A stretch of DNA of 64,000 nucleotides, taken from positions 1-64,000 of the forward strand of contig NZ_JPMD01000011.1 of assembly GCF_000732635.1 (NCBI RefSeq). The letters run 5' to 3'. A program made the translations under genes and the position numbers. This stretch comes from Clostridium sulfidigenes (GTDB taxonomy: Bacteria; Bacillota; Clostridia; Clostridiales; Clostridiaceae). The notes below the pieces were generated by a model. It saw only the letters and a list, made by a program, of their open reading frames with translations, did not search any database and had not been told where the DNA came from. This document shows, in pieces, positions 1 through 8,285 of the stretch. Positions within the stretch are counted from its first letter, which is position 1. Each line of letters begins with the position of its first letter.

Positions 1-1772
1 TTTGAATTTTCTACTGGTATTAACCCTTTTATTAAAAATTCATCTTCAACAATAATGTAGTTATCAAAGGTTGCTCTCATAGTTTCTAAGTCCCAAATAG
101 CTTTACCAAAAACATTTTGTGGAATCCTTAGTTCAAACTCATGCAGAGGTTCCAACAAGTAAGTTTTAGCTTCATATAATGCTTCCATAAATACCATAGG
201 AGTTACATTTCTAAAGTCCGCTGGAGTGCTAACTGGACTAGAAAACTCTCCACATGTGAGTGTAACTTTTATATCAGTAACTTCCCAACCAAACAGACCC
301 TGTTTGCTTGTCTTAACAACTGCTTCCTCAATGGCATTTTGAAAAGATTTTGGTAATGATCCTACTGAAACAGTGGAAATATATTTTAATCCCTCGCCTC
401 TACCTGCAGGTTCTATTTTTAAACCTACTGTTGCCCAGAAAGGATTTAATTCTTCCTGCATACGCATTATCGCTGTACCAATATTTTTAGGAGTTTCTTT
501 ATAAATAGTCTGGATATTTGAAAACTCTACCTTAATTCCATAGAAATCATCTAATATAGAACTTAGTATTTCCATTTGAACTTCACCAAATAAGTTAATA
601 TAAATCTCTTTATCTCCATCATCCATACCTAATTCTAATAGTGGATCTTCTTCTGTGAGGAAGGTTAATGCCTTAAATAGCTCTCTATTTTCTTCTTTGT
701 TAACAGCAGATATATTCGTTTTTAATGTTGGTTTAACTATAGATATATTTTTAGTTCTATCATTTGCAATTCCAATAACATCTCCAACCTGAAAATTTGT
801 GAGCCCATATAAAATACCTATATCTCCTGCTTCTATACTAGATGTTTCAACAAGTTTACCATTTTCTAAGCCACTAATTTTATTCACTTTTTCTATCATA
901 TCTTTATTGGGTACTTCAATTTTATCTCTTACAGATATTTTACCGCCAAATAATCTTACATAAACTTTCTTTTCATTTGTATTTGTTCTTTCAATTTTAA
1001 AAACTACTCCAGATAGCCCACCGATGCAATCTTCACTGGCAAATGGTAGATAACTGCAAATTCCATCTAATAAATCTTTGATGCCAAGTCCAACTGATGC
1101 GGCGCCAAAAAGCACAGGATATAAACTTCCTTTCCTTGAATAGAGTGAAAGCTTTTCTTGTATTTCTTTTTTATCATATTCTATTCCGTTAATATATTTC
1201 TCTAAAAATACTTCATCTATATCTGATAAAACATTAATAACATCATCATTTGTTTCATCTAAATTATTTAGATAGACACCTCTGCTTCCTTCACCATCTA
1301 CCTTTTGTAATCTGACTATTTTATTAGACATTGTCTTTTTTATTTCTTCAAAAACTTTATTACAATTTGCTCCAACTCTATCTACTTTATTTATAAAAAT
1401 TATGGTTGGAATTTTTAAAGCCTTTAATGTGTTAAATAATATTCTCGTTTGTGATTGAATACCTTCTACTGCAGATATAACTAATATAGCTCCATCTAAA
1501 ACACTTAAAGAGCGTTCTACTTCAGAAATAAAATCCGCATGTCCTGGGGTGTCGATAATATTTACTTTAACATTGTTCCAAGTGTAGGATATTGCTGATG
1601 ATTTTATAGTAATTCCTCTCTTACGTTCAAGCTCCATTGAGTCTGTTTGAGTATTACCTAAGTCTACCATACCAATTGTTTTTATAGCTCCACTGTAGAA
1701 TAAAAGATTTTCAGTTGTAGTTGTTTTTCCCGCATCAACGTGAGCCACGATTCCTATATTAATTGTTTTCAT
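1..1772 (-). CDS. Ribosomal-protection tetracycline resistance protein (TetB(P)/TetM class), 3' end outside window
   Basis: An EF-G-like GTPase that would bind the ribosome and release tetracycline. The 590 visible codons start at an ATG (1770-1772) behind GAGGGAGATGATGCAT. Residues 10-18 read AHVDAGKTT (G1), followed by RGITI (G2), DTPGHADF (G3) and NKVDR (G4). The N-terminal 200 residues resemble what I recall of clostridial TetB(P). The reading frame is open to the left edge, where the C-terminal domain (ending ...LIPVENS at the edge) continues; family members are about 640-650 residues, so roughly 50-60 are missing. No tetA(P) efflux gene lies upstream. Expression is probably controlled by the attenuator-type leader to the right. 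The class is confident, the exact allele is not. Confidence 0.92.
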   Translation of the reverse strand, partial: MKTINIGIVAHVDAGKTTTTENLLFYSGAIKTIGMVDLGNTQTDSMELERKRGITIKSSAISYTWNNVKVNIIDTPGHADFISEVERSLSVLDGAILVISAVEGIQSQTRILFNTLKALKIPTIIFINKVDRVGANCNKVFEEIKKTMSNKIVRLQKVDGEGSRGVYLNNLDETNDDVINVLSDIDEVFLEKYINGIEYDKKEIQEKLSLYSRKGSLYPVLFGAASVGLGIKDLLDGICSYLPFASEDCIGGLSGVVFKIERTNTNEKKVYVRLFGGKISVRDKIEVPNKDMIEKVNKISGLENGKLVETSSIEAGDIGILYGLTNFQVGDVIGIANDRTKNISIVKPTLKTNISAVNKEENRELFKALTFLTEEDPLLELGMDDGDKEIYINLFGEVQMEILSSILDDFYGIKVEFSNIQTIYKETPKNIGTAIMRMQEELNPFWATVGLKIEPAGRGEGLKYISTVSVGSLPKSFQNAIEEAVVKTSKQGLFGWEVTDIKVTLTCGEFSSPVSTPADFRNVTPMVFMEALYEAKTYLLEPLHEFELRIPQNVFGKAIWDLETMRATFDNYIIVEDEFLIKGLIPVENS

Positions 1773-1890
1773 ATGCATCATCTCCCTCTCTAGTGCTCTT
1801 AATATCTTCTTTTTCCATCTTCTCAGCTATAACAGTCCTTATATTACAAAAAAGTTTGTTTGTGCGTTGTGATCTCGATATCTTAATCAT
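1759..1890 (-). CDS. Small upstream ORF overlapping the tet start (43 aa)
   Basis: A 43-codon frame starting at ATG 1888-1890, 8 nt after a good ribosome binding site (AAGGAG), and ending 14 nt inside the tet gene. It lies just after the T-tailed hairpin at 1912-1947. The peptide is basic, with no membrane segment and no family I recognise. The placement suggests translational coupling or ribosome delivery to the tet start rather than an independent protein. A start further upstream would run through the hairpin and is less likely. Confidence 0.4.
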   Translation of the reverse strand: MIKISRSQRTNKLFCNIRTVIAEKMEKEDIKSTREGDDAYENN

Positions 1891-1911
1891 CCTAATAATC
1901 TCCTTAAAAAA

Positions 1912-1947
1912 CAAAAAGCCGCAAATGAACACAGGTTCACTTACAGC
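1912..1947 (-). terminator. Attenuator-type hairpin in the tet leader
   Basis: On the minus strand GCTGTAAGTGAAC pairs with GTTCATTTGCGGC (13 pairs including wobbles, 4-nt loop) and is followed at once by TTTTTG. It lies about 140 nt before the tet start. Tet(M)-class genes are known to have a hairpin of this kind in a transcriptionally attenuated leader; applying that mechanism here is inference. Confidence 0.75.
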
Positions 1948-1997
1948 CTCATAATTATATGATCTAAATATAAACATAAAATATATGACTTTAATTT

Positions 1998-2124
1998 AGG
2001 CACTATCAAATAAATAATAGATCAGTTTTCTCGCCTATTTACCACGAATACTGCGTCGTTAAAATCCTTGTCTCGTGACAAATATACTTCGAATCTTTGG
2101 TCTATTATTTATTTTCACGTGCCT
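1998..2124 (-). repeat. Structured intergenic repeat, copy A (about 127 bp)
   Basis: The ends form a long imperfect inverted repeat (AGGCAC...GTGCCT outside, AAATAAATAATAGA...TCTATTATTTATTT inside). Read on the minus strand it shares the internal blocks GAAGTATATTT, GAGACAAGGA, GACGCAGTAT and AATAGGCGAG with copy B at 22202-22361 (some blocks with one or two differences). It lies inside the tet leader. It could be a structured RNA or a MITE-like element; no open reading frame is seen. Confidence 0.6.
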
Positions 2125-2193
2125 TATACAACTTATTACTAAGTTATATACACTAAAATCTTATATCATATTTATAAATGCAGCAAAAATAGG

Positions 2194-2221
2194 CATAAAA
2201 ATACCGTGTTTAGAACACGGC
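2194..2221 (-). terminator. First intrinsic terminator in the tet leader
   Basis: On the minus strand CCGTGTT-CTA-AACACGG (7 perfect pairs) is followed by TATTTTTATG. There is no minus-strand gene immediately upstream except the 8-codon leader peptide, so it probably acts as an early attenuation point for the tet transcript. Confidence 0.6.
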
Positions 2222-2397
2222 TTTCCTACTTATGCAAATAAGGTGTAACATGCTCATTTTAATACTGATTATTTTAGAAGTACATAAATAAGCATGGTAG
2301 TCATTAATATTTCTTAAATTAATTCCACCACTAATAAACCTTGATAACTCAAGATTTTTTAAACGTACTTTCTAAAAACAATCCTTATTCAGTTAGT

Positions 2398-2424
2398 CTA
2401 CTTAAAAACTACCTCTTTGCGCAT
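2398..2424 (-). CDS. Putative tet leader peptide (8 aa)
   Basis: ATG at 2422-2424 follows AAAGGTG with normal spacing and opens an 8-codon frame, MRKEVVFK, ending in TAG. It lies about 54 nt downstream of a good promoter and about 180 nt upstream of the first terminator. A short translated leader fits attenuation control of ribosome-protection genes, but the peptide itself is unlike any I recognise. Confidence 0.35.
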   Translation of the reverse strand: MRKEVVFK

Positions 2425-2484
2425 ATTTACAACACCTTTTCATTTATATTTTTTTCATGTTTATATTTAAATCTATTTATCTAT

Positions 2485-2512
2485 ATTATACATAAATTTA
2501 GTATTTTTTCAA
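2485..2512 (-). promoter_or_regulatory. Promoter of the tet leader
   Basis: On the minus strand TTGAAA, a 16-nt spacer, and TATAAT. The predicted transcript starts near 2478, giving a leader of about 700 nt before the tet start codon. Confidence 0.6.
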
Positions 2513-2562
2513 CAGTTTAACATATTATTTCATACAATTGTTCCTTAATTATATATAAAAAA

Positions 2563-2588
2563 AGCCATAGATTTCTCTATGACTTTAA
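2563..2588 (-). terminator. Intrinsic terminator
   Basis: On the minus strand AAAGTCATAGA-GAAA-TCTATGGCTTT followed by TTTT; it would end any transcript reading leftward from the fragment at 2611-2745. Confidence 0.5.
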
Positions 2589-2610
2589 ATAGAATTAGCT
2601 TCAATGCACT

Positions 2611-2745
2611 AATTAGTATCTTATCATATCTCTAGTAATTTCTTCTAAAGAATAAGAAGGAGAACCTCCTCCCTCTAGATTTGGCTCTCCTCCAATACTT
2701 AAATACGTTGTATTGAAAATTATCTGCAATTGAAATTTTAAAAAA
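2611..2745 (-). pseudogene. C-terminal gene fragment, unrecognised
   Basis: An open frame without a start codon encodes about 45 residues ending GGGSPSYSLEEITRDMIRY and a TAA at 2611. It is followed by a minus-strand hairpin with a T tract (2563-2588). It looks like the preserved tail of a lost gene downstream of the Bce-type operon. No family is recognised. Confidence 0.25.
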
Positions 2746-2808
2746 ACATAAGGGATTGTCTCAAAACCTCTGAATCCAGCATGTTTTAAGATAGTCCCTT
2801 TTTATTAA
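2745..2808 (-). terminator. Terminator of the Bce-type transporter operon
   Basis: On the minus strand AAGGGACTATCTTAAAAC pairs imperfectly with GTTTTGAGACAATCCCTT, followed by ATGTTTTTTT. It lies just past the permease stop codon. Confidence 0.65.
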
Positions 2809-2821
2809 ACTAAAAATCAAA

Positions 2822-4795
2822 TCAGCTGACAATTTTATAATAAACTCGTGAAGTGAGAAAATAAACAATAGCATAGAAAATAGCAAAGACAAAAATTGTT
2901 CCTGCTGTGCAGATTGCAAACAATGTAACATTAGTGAGATTTAATACTGCAAGAAGCTTCACGATAACCTTGAAGGCAAAGGCAATATGAATAATTGCTG
3001 TTACAACTGGAAGGAAGAACACCATAAGCACTTGGTTACCAATTGATTTTTTAATCTCTTCTTTGCTCATGCCAACCTTCTTCATAATTTCAAAGCGCTC
3101 CTTATCATCATAACCTTCTGAAATCTGCTTGTAGTATATAATAAGAACAGTAGCCATAATAAAGAGTGCTCCAAGGAATATCCCTAGGAAGAAAAGTCCT
3201 CCGTATAGAGAAAAGAAAGATTCTCTGGATTCTTCCAAGCCTTCACAACGTGCATCAATAGATAATTGTTTTATTTTGCTATTAATTTCATTAGTTAAAG
3301 CAATTTCCTTTTCCGCATTATCATCAGTATCAAAGGCAAAGTAATAAGATAAATCCTCTATTTTGCTATCAGCCTGAGTGCTGGAAGCATATATTTTTTC
3401 AATTGTCTTTTCATCAGGTACGATAATAAAGTAGCCGTTAGCAACTACTGCGGAGGATATTCCATCCACTGTCATGCTATTTATACGTTCTTTGATTTTA
3501 AACTCATTGCCTAGAATATTAATGCTGTCTTCAGCTATTTCTCCTCTATAAGTAAAGAGAAGCACTTCATTTTCCTTTAAAGTAATAGATTTATTTTCCA
3601 AGTCATTATATTCACTTAGTGGTACAAACTCTAGGAAGCCTAAATTGTTTACGTCCAAATCACTGCCATTATCTGTGAAATAATTCTTATCTTGTATCAT
3701 AGCTAGAGATGAAGAGCGGTATTTAACTATATTTTTCAAAGTAATATTATCTTTGTCTGCTTGCTCTTTTATAAGATTATTAATCATTTCTGTCTTTTCT
3801 TTTGATATATTTTTTGCGCTTATTGAAATATCTCTTGGATATCTTGTTCTAAGCACATCTTCCATACCAATATACAGCGACACTGTTGTAGATAACATCA
3901 CTAGAACAGTAGTTGAAAGAATACAAATGTTAGCAAGCCCTACTGCATTCTGTTTCATACGATAAATCATGCCAGACACATTTATAAAATGATTGGTCTT
4001 ATAATAAAACTTCTTATTTTTTCTAAGGATTTTTAAAAGGGCAATACTTCCTGCAGTAAATAAAGCCCAAGTACCTATCATAACAAGAATTGCTGCCAGA
4101 AAGAACATATTAAGTGCAGCTAGAGGCGATTCTGTAGTTAAGGCAATATAGTAGCCTGCTCCAAGGCTGAGAATTCCAATTAAAGTAAGAATCCACTTTG
4201 TTTTTGGTTCCTTTTCACCAACCTGACCGCCCTTAAGAAGCTCAACAGGTTTTGCAAGATGAATTTGTCTCATATTATTTATAAGAGTTAAGACAAAAAT
4301 AAAGCCAAAGAGAATAACTGTTTTAACTATGGAGTTAGTTGATATAACAAATCCCATTGTAACCTTAAAGTTTAAAATCTTAAGAAGTACTAAAAACATA
4401 AGCTTACTTACTGCAATTCCAGATATCAGTCCCAATATCATGGTTATAATTGCCACCAAGAGGGTTTCCCAAAGCAACAACCTAGCAATATGCTTTTTCT
4501 CCATACCTAAAATATTATATAAACCCAGCTCTTTTTTACGCCTCTTTATAAGAAAGCTGTTAGTATAAAAAAGAAAAACCACTGAGAAAAAACCAATAAC
4601 ATAAGTACCTAAATTGAGTATTATTTTAAGTGACCTTCCCCCAGACATACTATTTAGTCCATCATTTACTGATATAAAATGCATGATATAAAACATGGCA
4701 ATAGTGCTTATACAAGTTAGTATATATGGAAAATATGTCTTTCCATTCTTTTTAATGTTATTTACAGCCAGCTTTTGATAAAACATCTTACTCAT
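2822..4795 (-). CDS. BceB-type ABC transporter permease (FtsX superfamily)
   Basis: A 657-residue membrane protein with the BceB layout: one helix near residues 20-40, three helices by about 170, further helices at about 200-245 and 290-315, a large extracellular domain at about 320-530, and four helices at the C terminus. The extracellular domain in this family binds peptide-lipid II complexes, and the transporter both confers resistance to and senses cell-wall peptide antibiotics. The gene overlaps the 3' end of the ATPase gene by 8 nt, and a two-component system lies upstream. The ligand cannot be told from sequence; bacitracin-like peptides or lantibiotics are typical. Confidence 0.88.
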   Translation of the reverse strand: MSKMFYQKLAVNNIKKNGKTYFPYILTCISTIAMFYIMHFISVNDGLNSMSGGRSLKIILNLGTYVIGFFSVVFLFYTNSFLIKRRKKELGLYNILGMEKKHIARLLLWETLLVAIITMILGLISGIAVSKLMFLVLLKILNFKVTMGFVISTNSIVKTVILFGFIFVLTLINNMRQIHLAKPVELLKGGQVGEKEPKTKWILTLIGILSLGAGYYIALTTESPLAALNMFFLAAILVMIGTWALFTAGSIALLKILRKNKKFYYKTNHFINVSGMIYRMKQNAVGLANICILSTTVLVMLSTTVSLYIGMEDVLRTRYPRDISISAKNISKEKTEMINNLIKEQADKDNITLKNIVKYRSSSLAMIQDKNYFTDNGSDLDVNNLGFLEFVPLSEYNDLENKSITLKENEVLLFTYRGEIAEDSINILGNEFKIKERINSMTVDGISSAVVANGYFIIVPDEKTIEKIYASSTQADSKIEDLSYYFAFDTDDNAEKEIALTNEINSKIKQLSIDARCEGLEESRESFFSLYGGLFFLGIFLGALFIMATVLIIYYKQISEGYDDKERFEIMKKVGMSKEEIKKSIGNQVLMVFFLPVVTAIIHIAFAFKVIVKLLAVLNLTNVTLFAICTAGTIFVFAIFYAIVYFLTSRVYYKIVS

Positions 4796-5555
4796 TTTTT
4801 ACACCGCCTGTAGCAATTATAGTAAGTGTATCGGAAATTTTTTGATACATTTCTTCTTGGGACATGGAAGCTCTATATAGCTGATGAAACACCTCTCCAT
4901 CCTTTATAAAAAGCACGCGACTTGCATGGCTGGCTGCTTTAGTGCTGTGAGTAACCATTATTATAGTTTCTCCTTCTTTATTTATATCATTAAACAGGTG
5001 AAGAAGCTCATCACTTGAATGAGAATCCAATGCTCCAGTAGGCTCGTCTGCAAGAATAAGCTGAGGATTAGTAATTAATGCCCTAGCAACGGCAGCTCTC
5101 TGCTTTTGACCTCCAGAAACCTCATAAGGATATTTTTGCAAAATATCATCTATTCCAAGTTTCTTTGCAATAGGTTTTAAACGATTATTCATTTCATTAA
5201 AGGACTTACCAGATAAAACAAGGGGCAAAAATATATTATCCTGCAAAGAAAAGGTATCAAGAAGATTAAAGTCTTGAAATACAAAGCCTAAATTATCACG
5301 ACGAAACTTAGAAATTTCCTTTTCCTTAAGATTCATACTGCTTATACCACTAAGCACCACCTCGCCGTTTGAGGGCTTATCTAGAGCTGCAATAATATTT
5401 AAAAGGGTAGTCTTACCTGATCCAGACTCCCCCATGATAGCTAAGTACTCACCCTTCTCAACTGAAAAGGACACATCGGATAAAGCCTGAACATGGTTTG
5501 TACCAAAACGGCTGGTATATATTTTTTTAAGTTTTTTTACTTCTAATATTGACAT
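4788..5555 (-). CDS. BceA-type ABC transporter ATP-binding protein
   Basis: A 255-residue cytoplasmic ATPase that would power the adjacent permease. It has Walker A GESGSGKTT (residues 42-50), Q-loop VFQDFN, signature VSGGQKQR (146-153), Walker B LILADEPTGALD (167-178) and an H-loop in MVTHSTK. The start codon follows GGAGAAAATT. Its promoter region, with a BceR-type operator, lies in the 214-nt gap to the kinase gene, as in other Bce modules where the regulator activates bceAB. Confidence 0.9.
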   Translation of the reverse strand: MSILEVKKLKKIYTSRFGTNHVQALSDVSFSVEKGEYLAIMGESGSGKTTLLNIIAALDKPSNGEVVLSGISSMNLKEKEISKFRRDNLGFVFQDFNLLDTFSLQDNIFLPLVLSGKSFNEMNNRLKPIAKKLGIDDILQKYPYEVSGGQKQRAAVARALITNPQLILADEPTGALDSHSSDELLHLFNDINKEGETIIMVTHSTKAASHASRVLFIKDGEVFHQLYRASMSQEEMYQKISDTLTIIATGGVKNE

Positions 5556-5694
5556 AATTTTCTCCTTTCACTCGAAACACTGAATAGTCTGCCTTACTCG
5601 TTCCCTTTTAGGAACTTGTTAATCTAGAACACCCATCAAAGTTTATTTAGTAATGTTATATCCTAACTTCTTATCATGTTCAGTATAACAAAAG

Positions 5695-5738
5695 GAAGAA
5701 ATGTATGCCTTAACTTTGGCTTACATTTCTTCCTTTAA
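5695..5738 (-). terminator. Hairpin between the kinase and ATPase genes
   Basis: On the minus strand GGAAGAAATGTAAGCC pairs with GGCATACATTTCTTCC (one mismatch), followed by TTTTG. It probably terminates the regulator-kinase transcript, leaving the transporter genes under their own promoter. A TGAACA-N16-TATAAC promoter candidate follows it. Confidence 0.5.
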
Positions 5739-5740
5739 CC

Positions 5741-5754
5741 TTACACAGTTGTAA
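5741..5754 (-). promoter_or_regulatory. Putative BceR-type operator
   Basis: The perfect half-sites TTACA-N4-TGTAA match the known BceR-type box TNACA-N4-TGTAA. The site lies upstream of the transporter genes, where the response regulator encoded at 6785-7456 would be expected to bind. Its unusual feature is that a strong hairpin separates it from the likely core promoter. Confidence 0.5.
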
Positions 5755-5769
5755 GGCTGCATCAAAATC

Positions 5770-6783
5770 TTATTCTATTTGCACTTCAATTGTTGCCAGA
5801 TTGATCATTACTTTTGTCCCTTCATCAACCCTGGAGTCTATAGCTATACTGTGAGATAGCTTACTTAAAATCTGCTTACATAAATATAATCCAAGGCCTG
5901 TAGACTTTTTATCCCATCGACCATTATAGCCTGTAAAACCTCTTTCACATATACGATTTATGTCTTCTTCCCTTATGCCAATACCCGTATCTTCTATTAC
6001 AAGAGTCTTTTCACTGAAATTATCCATGTATATTGAAATAGTCCCCTCTTTAGTATACTTCAATGCGTTTGATAGAATCTGCTCAATGACAAATACCAGC
6101 CACTTTTCATCCGTTAAAACCTCACAGCTTAATTCTTTAAAATCTAACTTAATTTTCTTTCTTACAAACATCCTTGCATATTTTCGTACTGCCTGCTTTA
6201 CTATATCATCAAGACTATATTTTTTTAACACAAGGTCAGAAGACATGCTCTCAAGCCTTAGATACTGTAACACAAACTCTACATACTGCTCAATCTTAAA
6301 AAGCTCCATGGAAAGCTCTGAGTTTAGCTCACTTTCCGACCACTGAAGAATTAGACCCATCGCTGAAATAGGTATCTTAATTTGATGCGCCCATAAAGTA
6401 TAGTAGTCTATTAAATTACTTCGACTCATATCTGCGCTATGAGCAATCTGAATATTATTGCTATAGAGGGTAGTAAGCAAATCCTTATAGTCTTTTTCAA
6501 TTATATCTTTAGGCTCAGGGAGTTTATCAAAGCTTAAGGTAATGCTGCTTTTTAAATCTTGAAGCAATTTATGTCTATTATATAATCCTATAAAATCTAT
6601 TATAAGGAAGATAACACCTATGCATGCACATAGTACACTAGCATAAACTACTGGCTCTACAGGAAGATTATATAAAGAAAATACAAGTGCAAAGGTGGTA
6701 CAAAACAATCCTAATAGAATAATTCCTTTAACACGCACTTTGAAATAGGAAATCATAAAATTAAAAACCTCTGTTTTCTTCAT
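5770..6783 (-). CDS. BceS-type intramembrane-sensing histidine kinase
   Basis: A 337-residue kinase with two N-terminal membrane helices (about 18-38 and 43-67) and almost no extracellular loop, as expected for kinases that sense through their partner transporter. The phospho-acceptor is His133 in the WAHQIKIP box. The C-terminal ATPase domain has an N-box (ILSNALKYT), DTGIGI and GLGL. The gene starts next to the stop of the response regulator gene. It should autophosphorylate in response to the BceAB-type transporter and pass phosphate to that regulator. Confidence 0.88.
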   Translation of the reverse strand: MKKTEVFNFMISYFKVRVKGIILLGLFCTTFALVFSLYNLPVEPVVYASVLCACIGVIFLIIDFIGLYNRHKLLQDLKSSITLSFDKLPEPKDIIEKDYKDLLTTLYSNNIQIAHSADMSRSNLIDYYTLWAHQIKIPISAMGLILQWSESELNSELSMELFKIEQYVEFVLQYLRLESMSSDLVLKKYSLDDIVKQAVRKYARMFVRKKIKLDFKELSCEVLTDEKWLVFVIEQILSNALKYTKEGTISIYMDNFSEKTLVIEDTGIGIREEDINRICERGFTGYNGRWDKKSTGLGLYLCKQILSKLSHSIAIDSRVDEGTKVMINLATIEVQIE

Positions 6784-6784
6784 A

Positions 6785-7456
6785 TCATTCCACCATATAC
6801 CCTATACCTTTTTTTGTCGTAATAAAATCAGACAGGCCTGCCTCCTGTAGCTTTTTACGAAGTCTTGTTATATTAACGGTTAAGGTATTGTCATCGATAT
6901 AGCTGTCAGTTTCCCAAAGCCTTGTCATAATGGTATCCCGAGACACAGCCTTGCCTTTATTTTCGAGAAGAATCTGCAGTATCTTGTTTTCATTCTTCGA
7001 AAGCTCAATTTTTCTGTCGTGATAATTTAAGGTAGCATCACTTATATTAAGTATTGAACCTTTATGCTCAAGCAAGTTAGTCTGTCCTGTAAAATCATAG
7101 GTTCGACGTAATAAAGCCTGTACCTTTGCAGTCATCACGTTAAGGTCAAAAGGTTTTGCAATAAAATCGTCTCCCCCCATATTCATAGCCATAACTATGT
7201 TCATACTATCTGATGCTGATGAAATAAAAATAATAGGAACCTTAGAAACCTTTCTAATCTCACTACACCAATGGTAGCCATTAAAAAATGGCAAGGTAAT
7301 ATCTAAAAGAACAAGCTGCGGACTATAGGAAACAAATGTAGCAAGTACATCCTTAAAATCAGTCACACATTCTGCCTCAAATCCCCAAGACCTTATGTGG
7401 TTCTTCACTGTTTTAGCAATTATCAAATCATCTTCTACTATAAGAATTTTATACAT
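6785..7456 (-). CDS. BceR-type OmpR-family response regulator
   Basis: A 223-residue regulator with a receiver domain (acidic pair at residues 9-10, phospho-acceptor Asp52 in LLDITLP, conserved Lys in AKPFD) and a C-terminal winged-helix DNA-binding domain ending in TTKKGIGYMVE. It is first in a regulator-kinase operon and probably activates the transporter promoter through the TTACA-N4-TGTAA site at 5741-5754. The start follows AAGGTGAGCAATAA. Confidence 0.88.
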   Translation of the reverse strand: MYKILIVEDDLIIAKTVKNHIRSWGFEAECVTDFKDVLATFVSYSPQLVLLDITLPFFNGYHWCSEIRKVSKVPIIFISSASDSMNIVMAMNMGGDDFIAKPFDLNVMTAKVQALLRRTYDFTGQTNLLEHKGSILNISDATLNYHDRKIELSKNENKILQILLENKGKAVSRDTIMTRLWETDSYIDDNTLTVNITRLRKKLQEAGLSDFITTKKGIGYMVE

Positions 7457-7489
7457 TTATTGCTCACCTTACTTTTCTTTCTAATATTT

Positions 7490-7606
7490 CTAAATCGATA
7501 GTATATTCTTCTCATGGTTTAAAAGCCATTGCTTTCTATCTATGCCACCAGCATATCCAGTTAAACTTCCATTAGTTCCAATAACCCTATGACAAGGTAC
7601 TATTAT
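7490..7606 (-). pseudogene. ogt: C-terminal fragment of an O6-methylguanine-DNA methyltransferase (Ogt)
   Basis: A frame without a start encodes [20 protein letters not shown] and a further 18 residues, ending in [15 protein letters not shown] holds the active-site cysteine that accepts the alkyl group. Only about 38 of the usual 160 or so residues remain. It follows the Ada/AraC frame in a different reading frame, as if an Ada-Ogt gene lost its middle by deletion. It cannot fold as an enzyme. Confidence 0.75.
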
Positions 7607-8103
7607 CCATATTTTATCTCAATTATACTATTTCTTTTTCTATACTCCTTAGGAGCAATACCTGCATTTTGTTTAAAACATTTATAAAAATTAGAAAGGC
7701 TTTTAAAGCCTACATCGTATGCAATCTCTAAAATAGTATCATTACTTTTACTTAAAAGCTGCATCGCTTTATTTATTCTTATTTGTGATACATATTCGTT
7801 AGGTGTTAGTCCTGTATATTCTTTAAACAATCTTGTTAAATGACTAATACTAACACCAAATTCCTTTGAAATAAACCTGAAATTAATTGGTTTATTATAA
7901 TTCTGGATTAACTTTTCCTTTACTTTTTCAATTAATTCTCTATTCGGTTCAAAATTATGTTCCTTTATATCAGGTCTGCATAATTTACATGGTCTGAAAC
8001 CTGCTTTGATGGCATCATCTACACTATTAAAAAACAATATATTCTCTGATATGCATTGCAAACTCTAACGATATAGATCTAAAAATGAAATCCACTTATC
8101 CAT
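7603..8103 (-). pseudogene. ada: Ada-type AraC-family regulator with decayed N-terminal zinc domain
   Basis: The main frame (7603-8061, TTG start) keeps the second half of the Ada metal-binding domain, including GFRPCKLCRPD with two of the four zinc-binding cysteines, then a complete AraC helix-turn-helix pair (SISHLTRLFKEYTG; SLSNFYKCFKQNAG). An ATG at 8101-8103 opens the typical Ada beginning (MDKWISFLD) but meets a TAG 12 codons later in the same frame, and the first cysteine pair is missing. Ada senses methyl-phosphotriesters by methyl transfer to one of those cysteines. This looks like a dead or DNA-binding-only remnant, and it is followed by the Ogt fragment. Confidence 0.7.
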
Positions 8104-8285
8104 ATTTAGATTCTGTCTAAACAACTTATTAGAACATTTTTTATAAATAGTTCATATAAATCTTATTTTATTATAATACTATATTTTCACTTATAAAAAT
8201 AGTCCTAACCATTCAATACCAATGGTTAAGACCAGTTTTCGCATTTATTTATGATAAGGTTCTCCGTGATAGGTATAACAATTCC
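8104..8285. other. Intergenic region with degenerate cassette repeat
   Basis: No gene is seen. The stretch TTTTCACTTATAAAAATAG (about 8185) matches the block upstream of the GNAT gene (about 20000). ATGATAAGGTTCTCCGTGATA near 8250 resembles the cassette-edge sequence at 10371 and 11786. A hairpin (TCCTAACCATT...AATGGTTAAGAC) lies between. It reads as a third, worn copy of the flanking repeat described for 10-20 kb. Confidence 0.4.

Noticed and set aside
3753..3965. Plus-strand ORFs opposite the Bce-type permease and other large genes
   Set aside because: They are antisense shadows of strongly supported genes without ribosome binding sites or family matches.
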